A stretch of DNA of 64,000 nt from Diphasiastrum complanatum (lineage: Eukaryota; Streptophyta; Lycopodiopsida; Lycopodiales; Lycopodiaceae). The position numbers were made by a program, and so were the translations under genes. The notes under the pieces were generated by a model. It saw only the letters and a program-made list of their open reading frames with translations. It made no database searches and was not told the DNA's origin. The DNA is taken from positions 40,180,368 through 40,244,367 of the forward strand of contig CM055106.1 in the NCBI GenBank assembly GCA_029204225.1, read 5' to 3'. Shown in pieces: positions 20,846-32,060 of this stretch; position 1 is the stretch's first letter, and every line of letters starts with the position of its first letter.

Positions 20846-21835
20846 AATGTTTTTAACTACAAAGTCTTGCTAGCTTTTAGCTCTCAGCCTGACGCAGATG
20901 TTCGTGAACACGAAAGTCAGGAGATACGAAGCACGAAAGTTTCGCAAACTCGAAAGTCAAAGGGATGCAAATGCAAAAGTCGAAGGGACAAAGATGAACG
21001 GTTCGCGAACTCGAAAGTTTTACGAACGAGAATCTTTTGCGGTCTAGTACGAGAGAAGGCAAACAACCAAAACAAGACCTTCTCCTGACCTCCACGCACC
21101 AGAGAGTACCAGCGAGATCATGCAAATACCTAAAAATACAGATATCTGATCTGATGACATGATGTTAGTAGATACATTTTAGGTCGTGGCTAATCTGCCA
21201 CTCTTGTATTTCCCTGATTAGTTGTAGATGCTTAATCACTCTAATCTTAGATTTACATAGAGCGACTATACTTACTGGATATTACTTGACATATAGATCA
21301 ACAGAGCACACATACAGTGTAATGTAGTAGTCTGATGCGAGTAAGCAATCAAGACAAAATAAAAAATACATGTCCACCTACGTGCGAAGACAATTCTTTC
21401 TAGGATCTGTAGATCCAACTGTCCGTTAGTAAAACGAGACGATTGCTCATGAGAGAACTGTGTTTCTCCCACGCCAGCGCACTACGTGGATTTGCATGCA
21501 GTGCTTGAAGAAATCAGAGAAAGATCAATATAGATGATTTTCTTGATGTGTCTGATTTCGAATGCTAATGCATCTGCTGTTTATTCATGTGTCTAACTAA
21601 GTTTCCTTGTTCATTTGAATTCCACACCTTGGTTGAAACTATGTTGAATGTTGCATTAATTTATATACATAGATCAGAATTGTTTGACTACACTCTGGAG
21701 GACTGTAGGAGTGATTCAGCTGGCAGTGTCCAACAGACGCGATTTTTTGACGAGCATTTCTTGGTGAGCATGTCAAGGCGAGCAAAATTTGGCGAGCAAT
21801 TTTAAGATACATTGTATGATGGCGAGCACTTCTCT
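20846..21835 (+). repeat. Copia 3' region with TTCG(C/T)GAA-rich segment
   Basis: Downstream of RNase H, the stretch 20900-21035 is crowded with TTCGTGAA (20901), TTCGCAAA (20941), TTCGCGAA (about 21002) and CGAAAG motifs. A similar cluster lies after the copia element ending at 39060 (TTCGCGAA at 39199). It probably belongs to the element's untranslated/LTR part. The LTR limits are not clear, and 21100-21835 has no recognisable feature beyond AT-rich sequence and short meaningless frames. Confidence 0.45.
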
Positions 21836-22500
21836 AATAAAATTAAAAATTTGAAATATTTTAAAAAATTTAACATTGGTAATGATTACCAAAAATTAAA
21901 ATTGTAATGATTTGTCAAGTTTATAGTATTTTTATTCTAGATGTGTTTTTATAATATTTTTTATAAAACTAAATATTGTTAGAAATTTTAAGAAATGAAA
22001 AGATTTTTTCGATTTTTTTCAAGGTGATTTAAATATTTTCACAAATCATTTAATCTCGATTATTGTAAAGTAATTTTATTTGCATTTATTCAATGTTTAA
22101 ATTTTAATAAACTTACATAGATATAATTAAAGATTTTTTAAAATTTAAAATTTCAAAAAAATATTGATTCAAATTTTTAACATAATTTAAAAAATATTTT
22201 TTTTGATACAAGAATTGTAATTTAAAAAACTTTTAAAATTCCAAAAAAAAAACTATAACTTTTGTTTTAAGTAAATAAAAAATATTTTTTAGGTATTTTA
22301 GTGGTGTATTTGATGATTTTATTTGAAATAGTATTATTAGTTTTAAGCTATTTTTGAAAATCTATTGACCAAATTTTTGTAGCTTGAATTATTTTCTTGC
22401 ATAATACAACATTTTTTTAACATTACAATATATTTATTTGAAACATTTTAAATGTGTATACTTTTTTAAAAAAATTAAATAATCTAAAAAAAAATAGGTC
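21836..22500. repeat. AT-rich segment, second copy of 15.5-16.2 kb
   Basis: Same orientation as 15510-16200 with small indels. The left limit of homology is at about 21834, just after GGCGAGCACTTCTC. It contains no coding sequence. Confidence 0.8.
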
Positions 22501-22524
22501 TTTTAGTCATTTCTCTTTTCTTTG

Positions 22525-25003
22525 GTCATCATGTTCAAAGGGGTAATAGACTTCTACCATGTATGTGCAAGAGGGAAGCAAAGTTGAATCTCGTTCAATA
22601 GACACCCACCGAGAGCCAAGAATATTCTTGGACTGATTCACTCAGATGTGTGCGGCCCAATGAGAGTAAGTTCACTCTCAAGATCAAAATACTTTGTGAC
22701 ATTTATAGATGACTACAATAGGATGGCTGTAGTATACCTCCTGAAGCAAAAATTAGAAGTTTTTGAGGCATTCAAGAAGTACAAGCCCTATGTGGAAAAG
22801 CATCTTGGTAGTAAAATCCAGGCACTTAGAACCGATAACAGAAGAGAGTACATTAGAGGAAAAATCGAACGATTCTTGATGCAGCTCGATGTATGCTACT
22901 ACAGTCTAGGCTACCCGACAAATTCTGGATAGAAACAGTTGGCACAACGGCCTACTTGCAGAATTGAACACAAATATCGGTTGTCAAAGGGAAGAAGCCC
23001 TATGAAGTGTGGAATGGTTGAAAACCTGACCTGTCACATATTCGAGTTTTCGGATGTGATGCCTATATGCACATACCAGATGTAAAGAGAGAAACTGGAC
23101 GACAAGGCAATAAAGGTCCAATTTGTTGGATATTCTTCAAAATCAGTAGGCTACAGGGTGTATTAGAAGAACAATCTGATGGGGACTTTCTACAACGACC
23201 CTATTTCCCAAGAGATTATCTATCTCAAGAGGGAGAGCTGGAAATCGTAGCTCTAGAGGGAGAGCATGCACCACAGGATCAGCCAGCTGTAATCATGCCT
23301 GAGCAGCAGCAAGTAACCGCAGGAGAGGCAGAACTCGAACAAATTAGCTGAGCAATCCAGCGCGATCAGGTCAAGAAAGCCATCATGGAAGGTAGTAGAA
23401 AACGTTGAAGTCAATAATGTATACCATATTGATTTTTGCGGAATAACCGAGGAACCAAAAACATGAGGAAGCCATAGATGAAAGGGATTGAGAAAGGTGC
23501 AATGAAGCAATGAGAGAAGAGTTGGATTCCATGGAGAAGAATTAGACATGGACTCTAACTCAGCTACCTAAGGGGAGAAAAGCCATCAAGAATAAATGGG
23601 TGTTCAAGAAAAAGCAAAGTGCAGATGGCACAATGATTCGCTACAAGGCCAGACTGGTAGCGAAGGGGTTTTCAAAGAAATCAGGTGTGGATTATTTCGA
23701 AACTTTTTCACCAATTGTAAAGATGACTACCATTCGAATGTTGATGTGCTTAGAAGTCATGCTTAGCTTGGAAATACATCAAATTGATGTCAAGGCAGCG
23801 TTCCTACATGGGGAGCTAGATGTAGAGATGTATATGTTGCAGCCGCAAGGTTTTATCAGTAAAGATTTTCCTAAACATGTATGCAAACTCAATAAGAGCA
23901 TTTATGGATTAAAGCAGGCTGCAAGAGTATGGTACAAGAAAATTGATTCTTTTCTGAAGTCAGTAGGTATGAAACCATTGAACTCAGATTGCAATGTCTA
24001 TGTAATGCAAGAAGGCAGTGTTTTCCTATGCATGACACTTTTTGTGGATGACTCACTACTAGTCGGAAACTGTCTTAAGCTCATCCAAAAGGTAAAGAGC
24101 CTATTGCATAATGAATTTTGGGATAACTGACCTGGGTGAGGCAAAGCTTTGTGTTGGTCTACAAATTGACAAGAATAAATTTGAAAGAAGACTTTTTCTA
24201 TCTCAGAGCAAGTACGCTTTGAAGGTAGTAAAGGACTACGAGATGGATAATTGTAAGGGCAAGAGTACTTCAATGGAAGGAGGGACTAGTTTGACACTAG
24301 AAGATAGCCCCAAAACAGAAAAAGAAAAGAAGGAAATGGAACAAATTCCATAAAGGAATGTGATTGGGAGCTTATTGTATCTAGCAGTGTGCACCAGACC
24401 TGATATAGCCATGGCAGTCTACCCTCTGAGTCAGTTTGGAACAATCCTAGCCCAAGGCATTGGAAGTTGGCAAAGCAAATAGTTCAATATATAAAAAATG
24501 ACAGCAGGTTATGGCCTAATGTATAGGCAAAATGTGCACAACAATCTAGCGATGCAAGTTGGGCGAGTTGTAGAATTGGCAATAAGTCAATTTCAGGTGG
24601 ATGTTTCATTATGTGTGGGACAGTAGTGAGCTAGGTTTGTAAGAAACAGACCCTGGTTGCACAATCATCATGTGAGGCGGAGTACATTGCAGTGTCGAAG
24701 AATGCAAACGAAATTGTTTGGCTTAGATTCTTACTTGAGGAGCTTGGACTACGGCAAAAGGATCCAACAGTGATGTATATAGACAGTAAGAGGCAATATA
24801 CCTGACTGAGGATCCAGTTTTCCACTCCAAAACAAAGCACATACCTCTCAAATATCATCATGTAAGGAATCTGATCCAGAAAGAGGTACTTATTCCTAAG
24901 TACATCGGAACTACAGACATGACTGCAGATATTCTGACCAAGCCATTGAGCCAAACATCTTTTACAAAACATCGATTGTATTGTGCTATCTGCAACGTTT
25001 AGT
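22525..25003 (+). pseudogene. Copia polyprotein: integrase, reverse transcriptase, RNase H
   Basis: This is the most complete copia pol in the window, but it is inactive. It shows integrase (DVCGPMRVSSLSRS, FVTFIDDYNRM), a ~130-bp deletion after RREYI that removes the catalytic-E region, the VQFVGYSSKS segment, then reverse transcriptase: INKWVFKKK at about 23590, RYKARLVAKGFSKKSGVDY, IHQIDVKAAFLHGELD, LNKSIYGLKQAARVWYKK, and FVDDSLLVGN, the YVDD-type catalytic box (about 24040-24070). A frameshift near 24115 leads to ITDLGEAKLCVGLQI, SQSKYALKVV and IGSLLYLAVCTRPDIA. A worn RNase H ends in TADILTKPLSQTSFTKHR at about 25000. Many stops and shifts are present. The element stops ~220 bp before the NPH3 exon and could lie in that gene's intron. 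Confidence 0.9.
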
Positions 25004-25224
25004 TGCAGGCTGTCCTGTACTATTTTGCCTCAGAGGATCCATACAATCAGAGCAGGTTCTCCTTTTGTGTGTTGTTTCTAGCAGATTGGGCTACTTCTCT
25101 ACAGAGTTTTGTACTAACCTCTAGCATAATATTTCGATTAGAGTATCGAGTAACGACTTCTAGTGGCTTTGTGATTTCAGACCCATCCAAGTTTAACAGA
25201 ACATGAAAGAATAAAGATATGCAG

Positions 25225-25726
25225 AATTATGGACTGTCAAAAGCTCTCACTTCAGGCATGCGTGCATGCTTCTCAAAATGAACGCCTTCCACTACGAGCA
25301 GTGGTTGAAGTTCTATACTCAGATCATATGAAGGTGAGGAATGCATTGGCAGGAAAGAAGCCTGAAGAGTTTCTTAAATCAGATGACAATTTGAAGGAAG
25401 TCGGCCTGTTTCAAAACTCTCTTGATCCTAACCCTCATTCGGAGGGCTTGGCCAAGGTAAATGAAGAGATGAAACTAATGCGATTGGAAATGCACAATCT
25501 AAAGCAAGAAGTTTCTGAGGTTCGAAGTCACCATAGTCGCTTTCATGAAGAAATGCACCACTTTTCCAAGCATAAGATTTTTTCAACTTGGATAACTGGA
25601 TTTAAAAAATTAGGCGAGCTTACTCATCTTCATCATTCGCATCACAAAGATGATCACAGAGCTTCTGCAAAGGCAGACATCGCGTCTCCTAATCGTGCAG
25701 AACATCACAAGAACCCCGAAACTTGA
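25225..25726 (+). CDS. NPH3/RPT2-family protein, terminal exon
   Basis: Encodes the end of an NPH3 domain plus a C-terminal coiled coil. The sequence reads IMDCQKLSLQACVHASQNER, then LPLRAVVEVLYSDHMKVR, the diagnostic last block of the NPH3 domain. After a variable linker comes a heptad-like segment (VNEEMKLMRLEMHNLKQEV.. to about residue 112) and a histidine-rich tail (LTHLHHSHHKDDH). The family supplies BTB-NPH3 adaptors for CUL3 ubiquitin ligases in phototropin and auxin-transport signalling at the plasma membrane; the particular member cannot be told. An acceptor GATATGCAG ends at 25224, matching the usual intron position in which the exon begins within a codon for R. There are no stops or shifts up to the TGA at about 25724, so this is the best candidate for an intact host gene. 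Earlier exons (BTB and most of NPH3) are not in the upstream 25 kb, so either the intron is very long and filled with copia DNA, or this is a detached fragment. Confidence 0.85.
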
Positions 25727-26104
25727 GGCATTCTGTGTCCTAACGCAACAATGCAGAATTGAGTCGCTTTACTCACCTGTGACCTTGCTGTTTCCCTTTG
25801 TCATTAAATTTTTCTGCCTATTTCAGAGGAATTAAAGAACCGTATGGTAGTGTATACTCAACCTTCATCCGACCGTGTAGCTACTAGCACATCGTGTTTG
25901 TGGAAGAGGCAGAACCTGGTTGTTGGAATCGGTTTTCTGAGCAATTATTGGACAGACAGTCAATCACTGCTACATTTATAACATGATATTATTCAAAAGG
26001 GCATGGTAGAGCAATATGCACTTCTCCTTTGTGACAGAGTGCTTGTAGCCGGGTGTAGTATAGTCTTGAATTTGTGACGTCCGATCTTGTAAATAGCAAC
26101 ATAT
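25727..26104 (+). other. Probable 3' untranslated region of the NPH3 gene
   Basis: No open frame of note. It follows the NPH3 stop codon directly. No canonical AATAAA signal was found, so the end is unknown. The next recognisable items are the minisatellite and dispersed repeat after 26170. Confidence 0.35.
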
Positions 26105-26545
26105 GTGTATCAACAAGTCTCATGCCTGCACTGGAAACATGCATTGATCAGATTGATGTCACAAACTCAAGCTATCTTTTGTGGGGGGAAGGCCCTGCCT
26201 GAGGGCCTTCCAATGACGGGCTGCCACATAGCACATGCACATTTCACCGGAGAGAGGAAAGAGAACGTGCATTGCACCGGAGAGAGGAGAAAAAAAGTGA
26301 ATTCCACCGGAGAGAGGAAAGAGAATGACAGATTCTTAGGAGAGAGAAAATTGGATGGACATTATGCTCCTGGAGGTGGTCTCAAAATACAAAGGACACC
26401 TGAGCACAAGGCATTACGTAGCTTCATTTTCCCTCCTTGCACCATCTTTCTAGCTCTTTTATGCTGCTACGTTTCGTTCTATGATCATTTGATGTTTAAG
26501 AAATGGATACCTGCTGAATATTATGCCCATTTTCAGACAAATTAA
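26105..26545 (+). CDS. Open frame with four 10-residue repeats (doubtful)
   Basis: The 146-residue frame contains four units of exactly 30 bp starting at 26241, 26271, 26301 and 26331. They translate as HFTGERKENV, HCTGERRKKV, NSTGERKEND and a diverged RFLGERKLDG. The multiple-of-three period keeps the frame open, which any 30-bp minisatellite without stops would also do. The frame overlaps GC-rich dispersed-repeat sequence at both ends (GGAAGGCCCTGCCTGAGGGC at about 26188; TCTCAAAATACAAAGGACAC at about 26379). I do not recognise a protein and regard coding function as unlikely. Confidence 0.2.
   Translation: MYQQVSCLHWKHALIRLMSQTQAIFCGGKALPEGLPMTGCHIAHAHFTGERKENVHCTGERRKKVNSTGERKENDRFLGERKLDGHYAPGGGLKIQRTPEHKALRSFIFPPCTIFLALLCCYVSFYDHLMFKKWIPAEYYAHFQTN
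26241..26360 (+). repeat. 30-bp minisatellite, four copies
   Basis: Core CACCGGAGAGAGGAAAGAGA, with copies at 26241, 26271, 26301 and 26331. The last is diverged. Confidence 0.95.
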
Positions 26546-27295
26546 AAAGCATGAAATGTATGCATTTTTTTCAAAGGCAGATTCTCCTTTTCTTTTTCTA
26601 CATGTCTGTGCCCATCCGTACGACATTCTTACAACTTCCACGTGGTGCATTTTCAATGGTCAATCAAAGTCAAACTGCCTATTATGCCATGTTAAAAAAT
26701 CATTTTCAATGGTCAGTCAAAATCAAACTGCCCATTATGCCATGGGAAAAATCCCCAGGTATCCATTACGCAATGGAAGGCGGCCAGGCACAGGCAATTT
26801 TGCGCGGTTCGGCTTTCCAAAAAAACCTAGGCTCGGCCCCTCCGGGCCTCGCGCAATTTTTTTTGGAAATCCTTACCGGGCATAATGGCCTATGCCCGGC
26901 TCCTTCCATAAAACGTAATGGATACGTGTTGAATATTATGCCCATTTTCAGACAAATTAAAAAGCAGAAAATGTATGTGTTTTTTTCAAAGGCAAATTTT
27001 GCTTCTTCTTTTTTTCTGTCTTTTTGTGCCCATCCGTACGGCGTCCGTACAACTACCATGTGGTGCATTTTCAATGGTCAGTCAAAGTCAAAGTGCCCAT
27101 TATGTCATGTGAAAAAATCCCAGGTATCCATTATGCAATGGAAGGCCCCCGGGCATAGGCCATTTTGCCCGGTTCGGCTTTCCAAAAAAATCTAGGCTCA
27201 GCCCCTCGAGCCTCGCACAATATTTTTTGAAAATCACTACCGGGCATAATGGCCTATGCCCGGCTCCTTCCAAAATACGAAATAGATAATGTTCA
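26504..27295. repeat. Two tandem copies of a ~0.4-kb unit containing foldback elements
   Basis: Copy 1 (about 26504-26925) and copy 2 (about 26921-27295) share ATTATGCCCATTTTCAGACA, GCCCATCCGTACG, GTGGTGCATTTTCAATGGTC and a terminal foldback. The foldback in copy 1 (about 26757-26930) opens GTATCCATTACG..TGGAAGG and closes with the reverse complement CCTTCCAT..CGTAATGGATAC. The inner arms contain GGGCATAATGGCCTATGCCC. Copy 2 has it at about 27123-27292. A shorter degenerate relative lies at 27690-27775. The layout suggests a MITE or foldback element that was then tandemly duplicated with its flank. Confidence 0.8.
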
Positions 27296-27319
27296 CACCT
27301 AAGGCATAGGGAGTAAGTC

Positions 27320-27535
27320 ACTAGCCATTCCTCTAAGAGGGCCTTTCCATGCTCACCCCCTCGTGCCTGTGTCACCCTACCTCATCTTGAGAGAACCCGT
27401 TCTTTCTTTTTGAGAGCTGATTTTTGGAATACTTGCAAACCCTCTCACTGGTTGAACAACTCATGTTGTTGCCTTGTGTCACTCTGCCCGGGTGAGGGGG
27501 TGAACATGGAAAGGCGCTCTAACGCTGGCCACATG
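27320..27535. repeat. Foldback (inverted-repeat) element
   Basis: AGAGGGCCTTTCCATGCTCA followed by CCCCCTC (from about 27336) is mirrored by GAGGGGGTGAACATGGAAAG followed by GCGCTCT (about 27494-27520), giving arms of ~27-35 bp around a ~130-bp centre. Flanking GCCATT/GGCC may extend the pairing. It is non-coding and MITE-like in form. Confidence 0.7.
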
Positions 27536-28700
27536 AGCTTTTGGAATTTTTAATTTTGGATGGGGTGTTTTTCCCTTTTCGTGATGTGCAATGATATTTC
27601 ACTCAGTCACACCATTGTTTACTTTCTTTAGGTATTATGGAAGGTGCCCCTAAAGATTGCCAAAAAAGTTCAGACGCTCTGGCCATGACTAAATAATTTT
27701 TAGGCTCGGCCCCTAGTTTTTTGGGAGTTTAAGCTAGGGAGAATGGCGGGCTCCCATTGCGTATTGGATTACATATGGCTTCATCTCACATGACAATTAT
27801 GAAAGAGAATATACACATGCATTTATTAGATTCAGATCATGAAATGAAATGGTTGTGATTTTTTGCAAAGTAAACGTTTGCCATGTATTATCGCACGTGA
27901 ATTTTTTCTCATATCTCTCAAAAAATAATACATTATGCTTTCTGTCAATCTAAAAATAGGTAATATTTTGCTCATGTATAATTTCCTTGTGTTACACTAT
28001 AGACAACTTCCATGGAGGCAAGACATGTTTGCCTCATCCCTGAAAGCTTTGGTTATGTGGCTAGGCTTTTTGGTGCTTGAGGTGTGGGTAACATTAAATC
28101 ATGATTGTCTTTTTTGGCATTTGTGATTGAGTCACTCAATAATGGCAAAAGTTTCAAGGCTTCTTTGAGTGAAATTATTCAACCACAAGAGTGACAGGTA
28201 CATGACTAGATGTGAGAATGTTATATATGGAGTTGCTAGTCACCCAGTTGTGCCCTTGGAAAATTGTGCATGTTAAATACTATTAAAAAGGAGAGGCTTG
28301 CTAAGATTTGCAATCACTTAATTTCTACACATTTTTTGTTCCTTTGTTCCACCATCGTGAATCAATTTGCAGTACCTAAAACCCTATAGGAATAGTTATT
28401 TGACTTCCCCTCATCCATAAACTCTATACCTCTGAGCCTAGGACTTCAACCATCTTTGAGCTTTTATAGAAATATGTGACCATATCATAGATGATGATAC
28501 TTAAGGATGATAAATAACTCATAACATGTTCCATGGCTTAGAATCCTCTTGGAAGTGCCTTTCCTAGAATCAATCCTCCGTCAAAGCTTGGCATGCTTAT
28601 ATAGCCTATAACTACACTTGAAATTTCTAGAGACATCAGTTCTAAACATTAAGGAAAACAAGCTAAAATGGAAAAAATTTCATATAGTTCACTGCTGTGT
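27536..28700. other. Non-coding stretch
   Basis: Apart from the degenerate foldback relative at 27690-27775, I see no gene, RNA or repeat here. Confidence 0.5.
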
Positions 28701-28990
28701 TAATCAATGTATGCAATGGTTTGTCCAATTTCTATCGAATTTGGGAGCAACTCATTGGAAAGTTGTAAAAAGGATTCAAGTTAGATACATGAAAGGAACC
28801 ACATAGTTGGAACTATGTTGTGATGGTAAATAAACTTCAAACAATGCATTGCCATTATTGATAGGCTTCAATAACTCTAACTAGTTGTCTCACAAAACAC
28901 AATCGATGTGTGCCCATATTCTTACGAAATCATTGCCAAGGAAGAAGCGTTTTTTAATGCAAGAAAGTTTCAAACTTGATGATTGAATGA
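28701..28990 (+). pseudogene. Copia reverse transcriptase/RNase H connection relic
   Basis: The segment FLSNLGATHWKVVKRIQVRY followed by MKGTT.LELCCDGK matches the conserved copia region usually reading NPG..HW.A.KRILRYLKGT. Plausible broken RNase H follows to about 28990. Short, with stops. Confidence 0.6.
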
Positions 28991-30176
28991 TGGTTCAATT
29001 TACATTAACAAGGAGTATTGAGAACTTGATGCAAGCCTTGACATATGTTGAACTCATCAATAAAATTTCAATCATCCATGACACTCAAATCAACATAATG
29101 ATTGCCAATTGCCAACAATTTACGACCATCAAATTGAATCAACTATCTTTGACAATTATCAATAATCAAATCAAAGGAAAAATGGACATCATCTTACAAC
29201 TTGATTTACAAAAAAAATAGGTCATAGATTACTGATTAGTCCACGAGATCTAGCTGATTAATATCTAATAATATGAAAGAGTTTTTTATGACATCAAGAA
29301 AGACACCAATTAACAATAGAAAAGGGCTCAAAACCTCGTTGTTCATTGTATGTCCTCTTTGATCTACAATAATAGTAGCTACTCTTGTTCTATTTGCGTG
29401 CACATTCTTTTGATCATTTTTGTTTTATTATGTTCTATAGATTCTTGATGCATTGTAAAAGTTGCGAGTGATTTTAAGTTATGCCATTTACATTTTCCAA
29501 TACCTGAAATAATCAATTTTAGGGCAAATTGAGAAGTTAATATTATGAAAGTTGTGATTTAGAGACCCAAGCCATAAGATTATAGCCCAAAATTGTAGCC
29601 GATGAAAATTGTGATTGAAAGATTTACATAATATCTAAAGTAGAGGTATCAACATACATCGTATGATGAACTTTTTGTGATTGACAAGATTTACATAGTA
29701 TCTAAAGTAGAGCTATCAACATACACCATATGATGAACTTTTTGTCAAGTGGTGGCTTGGTCCTATGTAGCAAGGAACAGAACATTCTTGTCGCTTGTCA
29801 CAGTACATTTATGAAAACGTAGGAAGACTCCCTTGGGCTTGTTTTTATATAGTATTGCATTCATGTCATTCTAATCGAGATGTATGCTCAATTTATTCTT
29901 AGCTTTATTTCAAACTTTTGCTACAACTCAAATCAAACATATCAAATAAATAACTACTTCTCATACACTTTTTACACTCTATTCACATCCCACAATCACT
30001 GGCATACATGCCAAAAAGGGAGTTGGAGAAGCAATCCCAAAAGGGTAGCAACAAGAGCTCCCAAATTTGCTCTCACCACAAGAAAGGTGGACATACAAAA
30101 GATAAACGTTGGTTCAATCCCAACATATTGTGTCTGCATTGCCAAAAAAGAGGCATTCAACTTATGAATGTTGGGG
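28991..30176. repeat. Non-coding stretch with a 62-68 bp tandem duplication
   Basis: The only structure seen is a doubled unit at about 29618-29742, GATTTACATA.TATCTAAAGT.. through ATGATGAACTTTTTGT. The open frames at 28987-29220 and 29880-30167 match nothing I know. The latter runs toward antisense Ty3 sequence. Confidence 0.55.
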
Positions 30177-32060
30177 TCAAATCCAAAAGGAAACATATGT
30201 CCTCAATATGTCTTCCATAGTCTGATTAGTTCTTTCAATCTGGCCATCAACAGTAGCACTAAAACTAAGAGAAGTATCTAGTTTATGGAATACTGCTGAC
30301 CAAAACTGAACTGTGAATTTAGGATCTCTATCACTAAGAATGTCACTCGGTGGTTCATACAACTAAAATAATCTTTCAATAAAGATCTGGGCTAATTCAA
30401 AAGTTTTAATAGTTGACTTAGCTTGTATGAACACAATTAACTCGATTTACCTATCCACTACCACTCAAATAAAAGCATTTTGCCATTGGGTCTTTGGAAA
30501 TCCAACTACAAAGTCCGTCAATATACTCTCCAGCCTCTTATCAGGGATATCCAATGGATGCAACAAACCACTAGCCTTAAGATGTTCGACCTTATGTAGT
30601 TGACAAGGCTTGCATTTAATCATGTATTGCTCAATATATGGCTTGAATTTTGGCCAATGAAACTCCCTTATGACCAAGTCAAGTGTGTATGCCGACATGT
30701 CATGCACATGGTATGTCATGACATTCAAACAAAATCTTGTATTTGAGCCCATCGTTCTCTGGTACACAAACTTTTTCATTATGAAATAGCAATCAAAATG
30801 GTAAACTATTCCACAACCTTCTTATCTTTATTTATTAGCTGAGACCCCACCCCTGTGAATTGATCATGTCAACAATGTCCTCATTTCTTCCAGTCCGAAC
30901 AAAGTTCCAAAAATGGCTAAAATGAGAATCACTTTCATGATCAAAAGATATAGGTCCATAAAAATTTGAGTGAAAGAATATACATTCGGTTCACCAATCT
31001 GACTAGGAGCATCTGCAACTTGATTAGAGCTGCCTCTTACATCACATATTTCATGATCAAATTCTTGCATCAATTTGGCTCATCGAGCTTTCCTACCTCG
31101 AAGATCATGTTGATTACAAAAGTACTTATGATATTGGCTATCCTGTATACACTATAAACGTACAACCATAAGATTAGTGTCTCCAAGTTTTAAGTGTATG
31201 AAGAACTGAAAATAATTCCTTTTCTTGCGTAGTATAATGCACTATGAAGACCTGTGAATTTTTTGCTTTCAAACGCTAGCGGCCTATCATTCCATAACAA
31301 AACTGCTCCAATTGCAATAACACTTATGTCAATTCTCACAATGTAAGGCTGGTCTAGATCTGTAATCTATAAAATGTGAGCCGAGACAATCAAGGTCTTA
31401 AGTCTCGCAAGACTTTGATTTAGTTTCTCATTCCATACAAAAAATGGACTAGGTTGATTCCTTTTTTTCTTTTTGTTAACAATTCTTTTCTTCAGATTAT
31501 TGAGCAGTGCCACCACTTTGGCACAATTCTCAATAAATCTTTGAAGGAAAACTGTAAATCTTAAAAATGATAGAATTTGCTTGACAATTTGTGGAATCAG
31601 CCGATCAACAACTATCTTGATTTTATCTCATCAATCTAGATCCCATATGCAGTGATCTTATGACTAAAATAAACATGGTTATGCTAAAACATTCACACTT
31701 CAATTCCTTAGCATAAAGTAACTCTTGTTGGACTTTTATCAAGACAGTTTTGATATGCTCTATTTGCTCCTTGAAGGTCTTACTATAGACGAGAATATCA
31801 TAAAATGTACTATCACAAATTTTTCCAAATATGGACGAAACAAATTGTTCATCATTTGTTGAAACGTTGTTGGAACTTTTGTTAATCCAAAAGGCAACAT
31901 CAAGAAGTCCTAATGGCCAGATCTGGTACAAAATCTAGTCTTTTGCTTGTCGAACACCAATGTTGATCTTCACTAGAATTTTGCATTAAACTCTTTAAAA
32001 AAAATAGTCAGGCTTAGGACAAATGAACCAAATGGCATTCGTAAAATCATCTTCATGAAT
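30177..32060 (-). pseudogene. Ty3/gypsy pol remnant: reverse transcriptase, RNase H, integrase
   Basis: From high to low coordinates: reverse transcriptase remains (WPLGLLDVAFWINKSSNNV, like the PFGL.NAP.TF box; then FYDILVYSKTFKEQIEHIK, where the YLDDILIYS catalytic box has lost both aspartates or shifted frame); RNase H tail (FDHEI..VRGSSNQVADAPSQ); integrase zinc-binding H-H-C-C (HDMSAYTL..HWPKF..YIEQYMIKCKPCQLHK); then integrase core pieces (ILTDFVVGFPKTQ at 30500 and PPSDILSDRDPKFTVQFW, VDGQIERTNQTMEDILR at 30177-30362, the last holding the catalytic E). Many stops. No LTR or gag was found adjoining. Old and inactive. Confidence 0.85.

Noticed and set aside
26523-27195. Two overlapping plus-strand frames of 120 and 214 residues, and minus-strand frames opposite
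   Set aside because: All lie across tandem and foldback repeats, and the frames differ between repeat copies.
30008-30220. 70-aa plus-strand frame with a CxxC-like pattern
   Set aside because: Antisense to or beside the decayed Ty3 integrase. No known motif, and high lysine/serine content explains the look.
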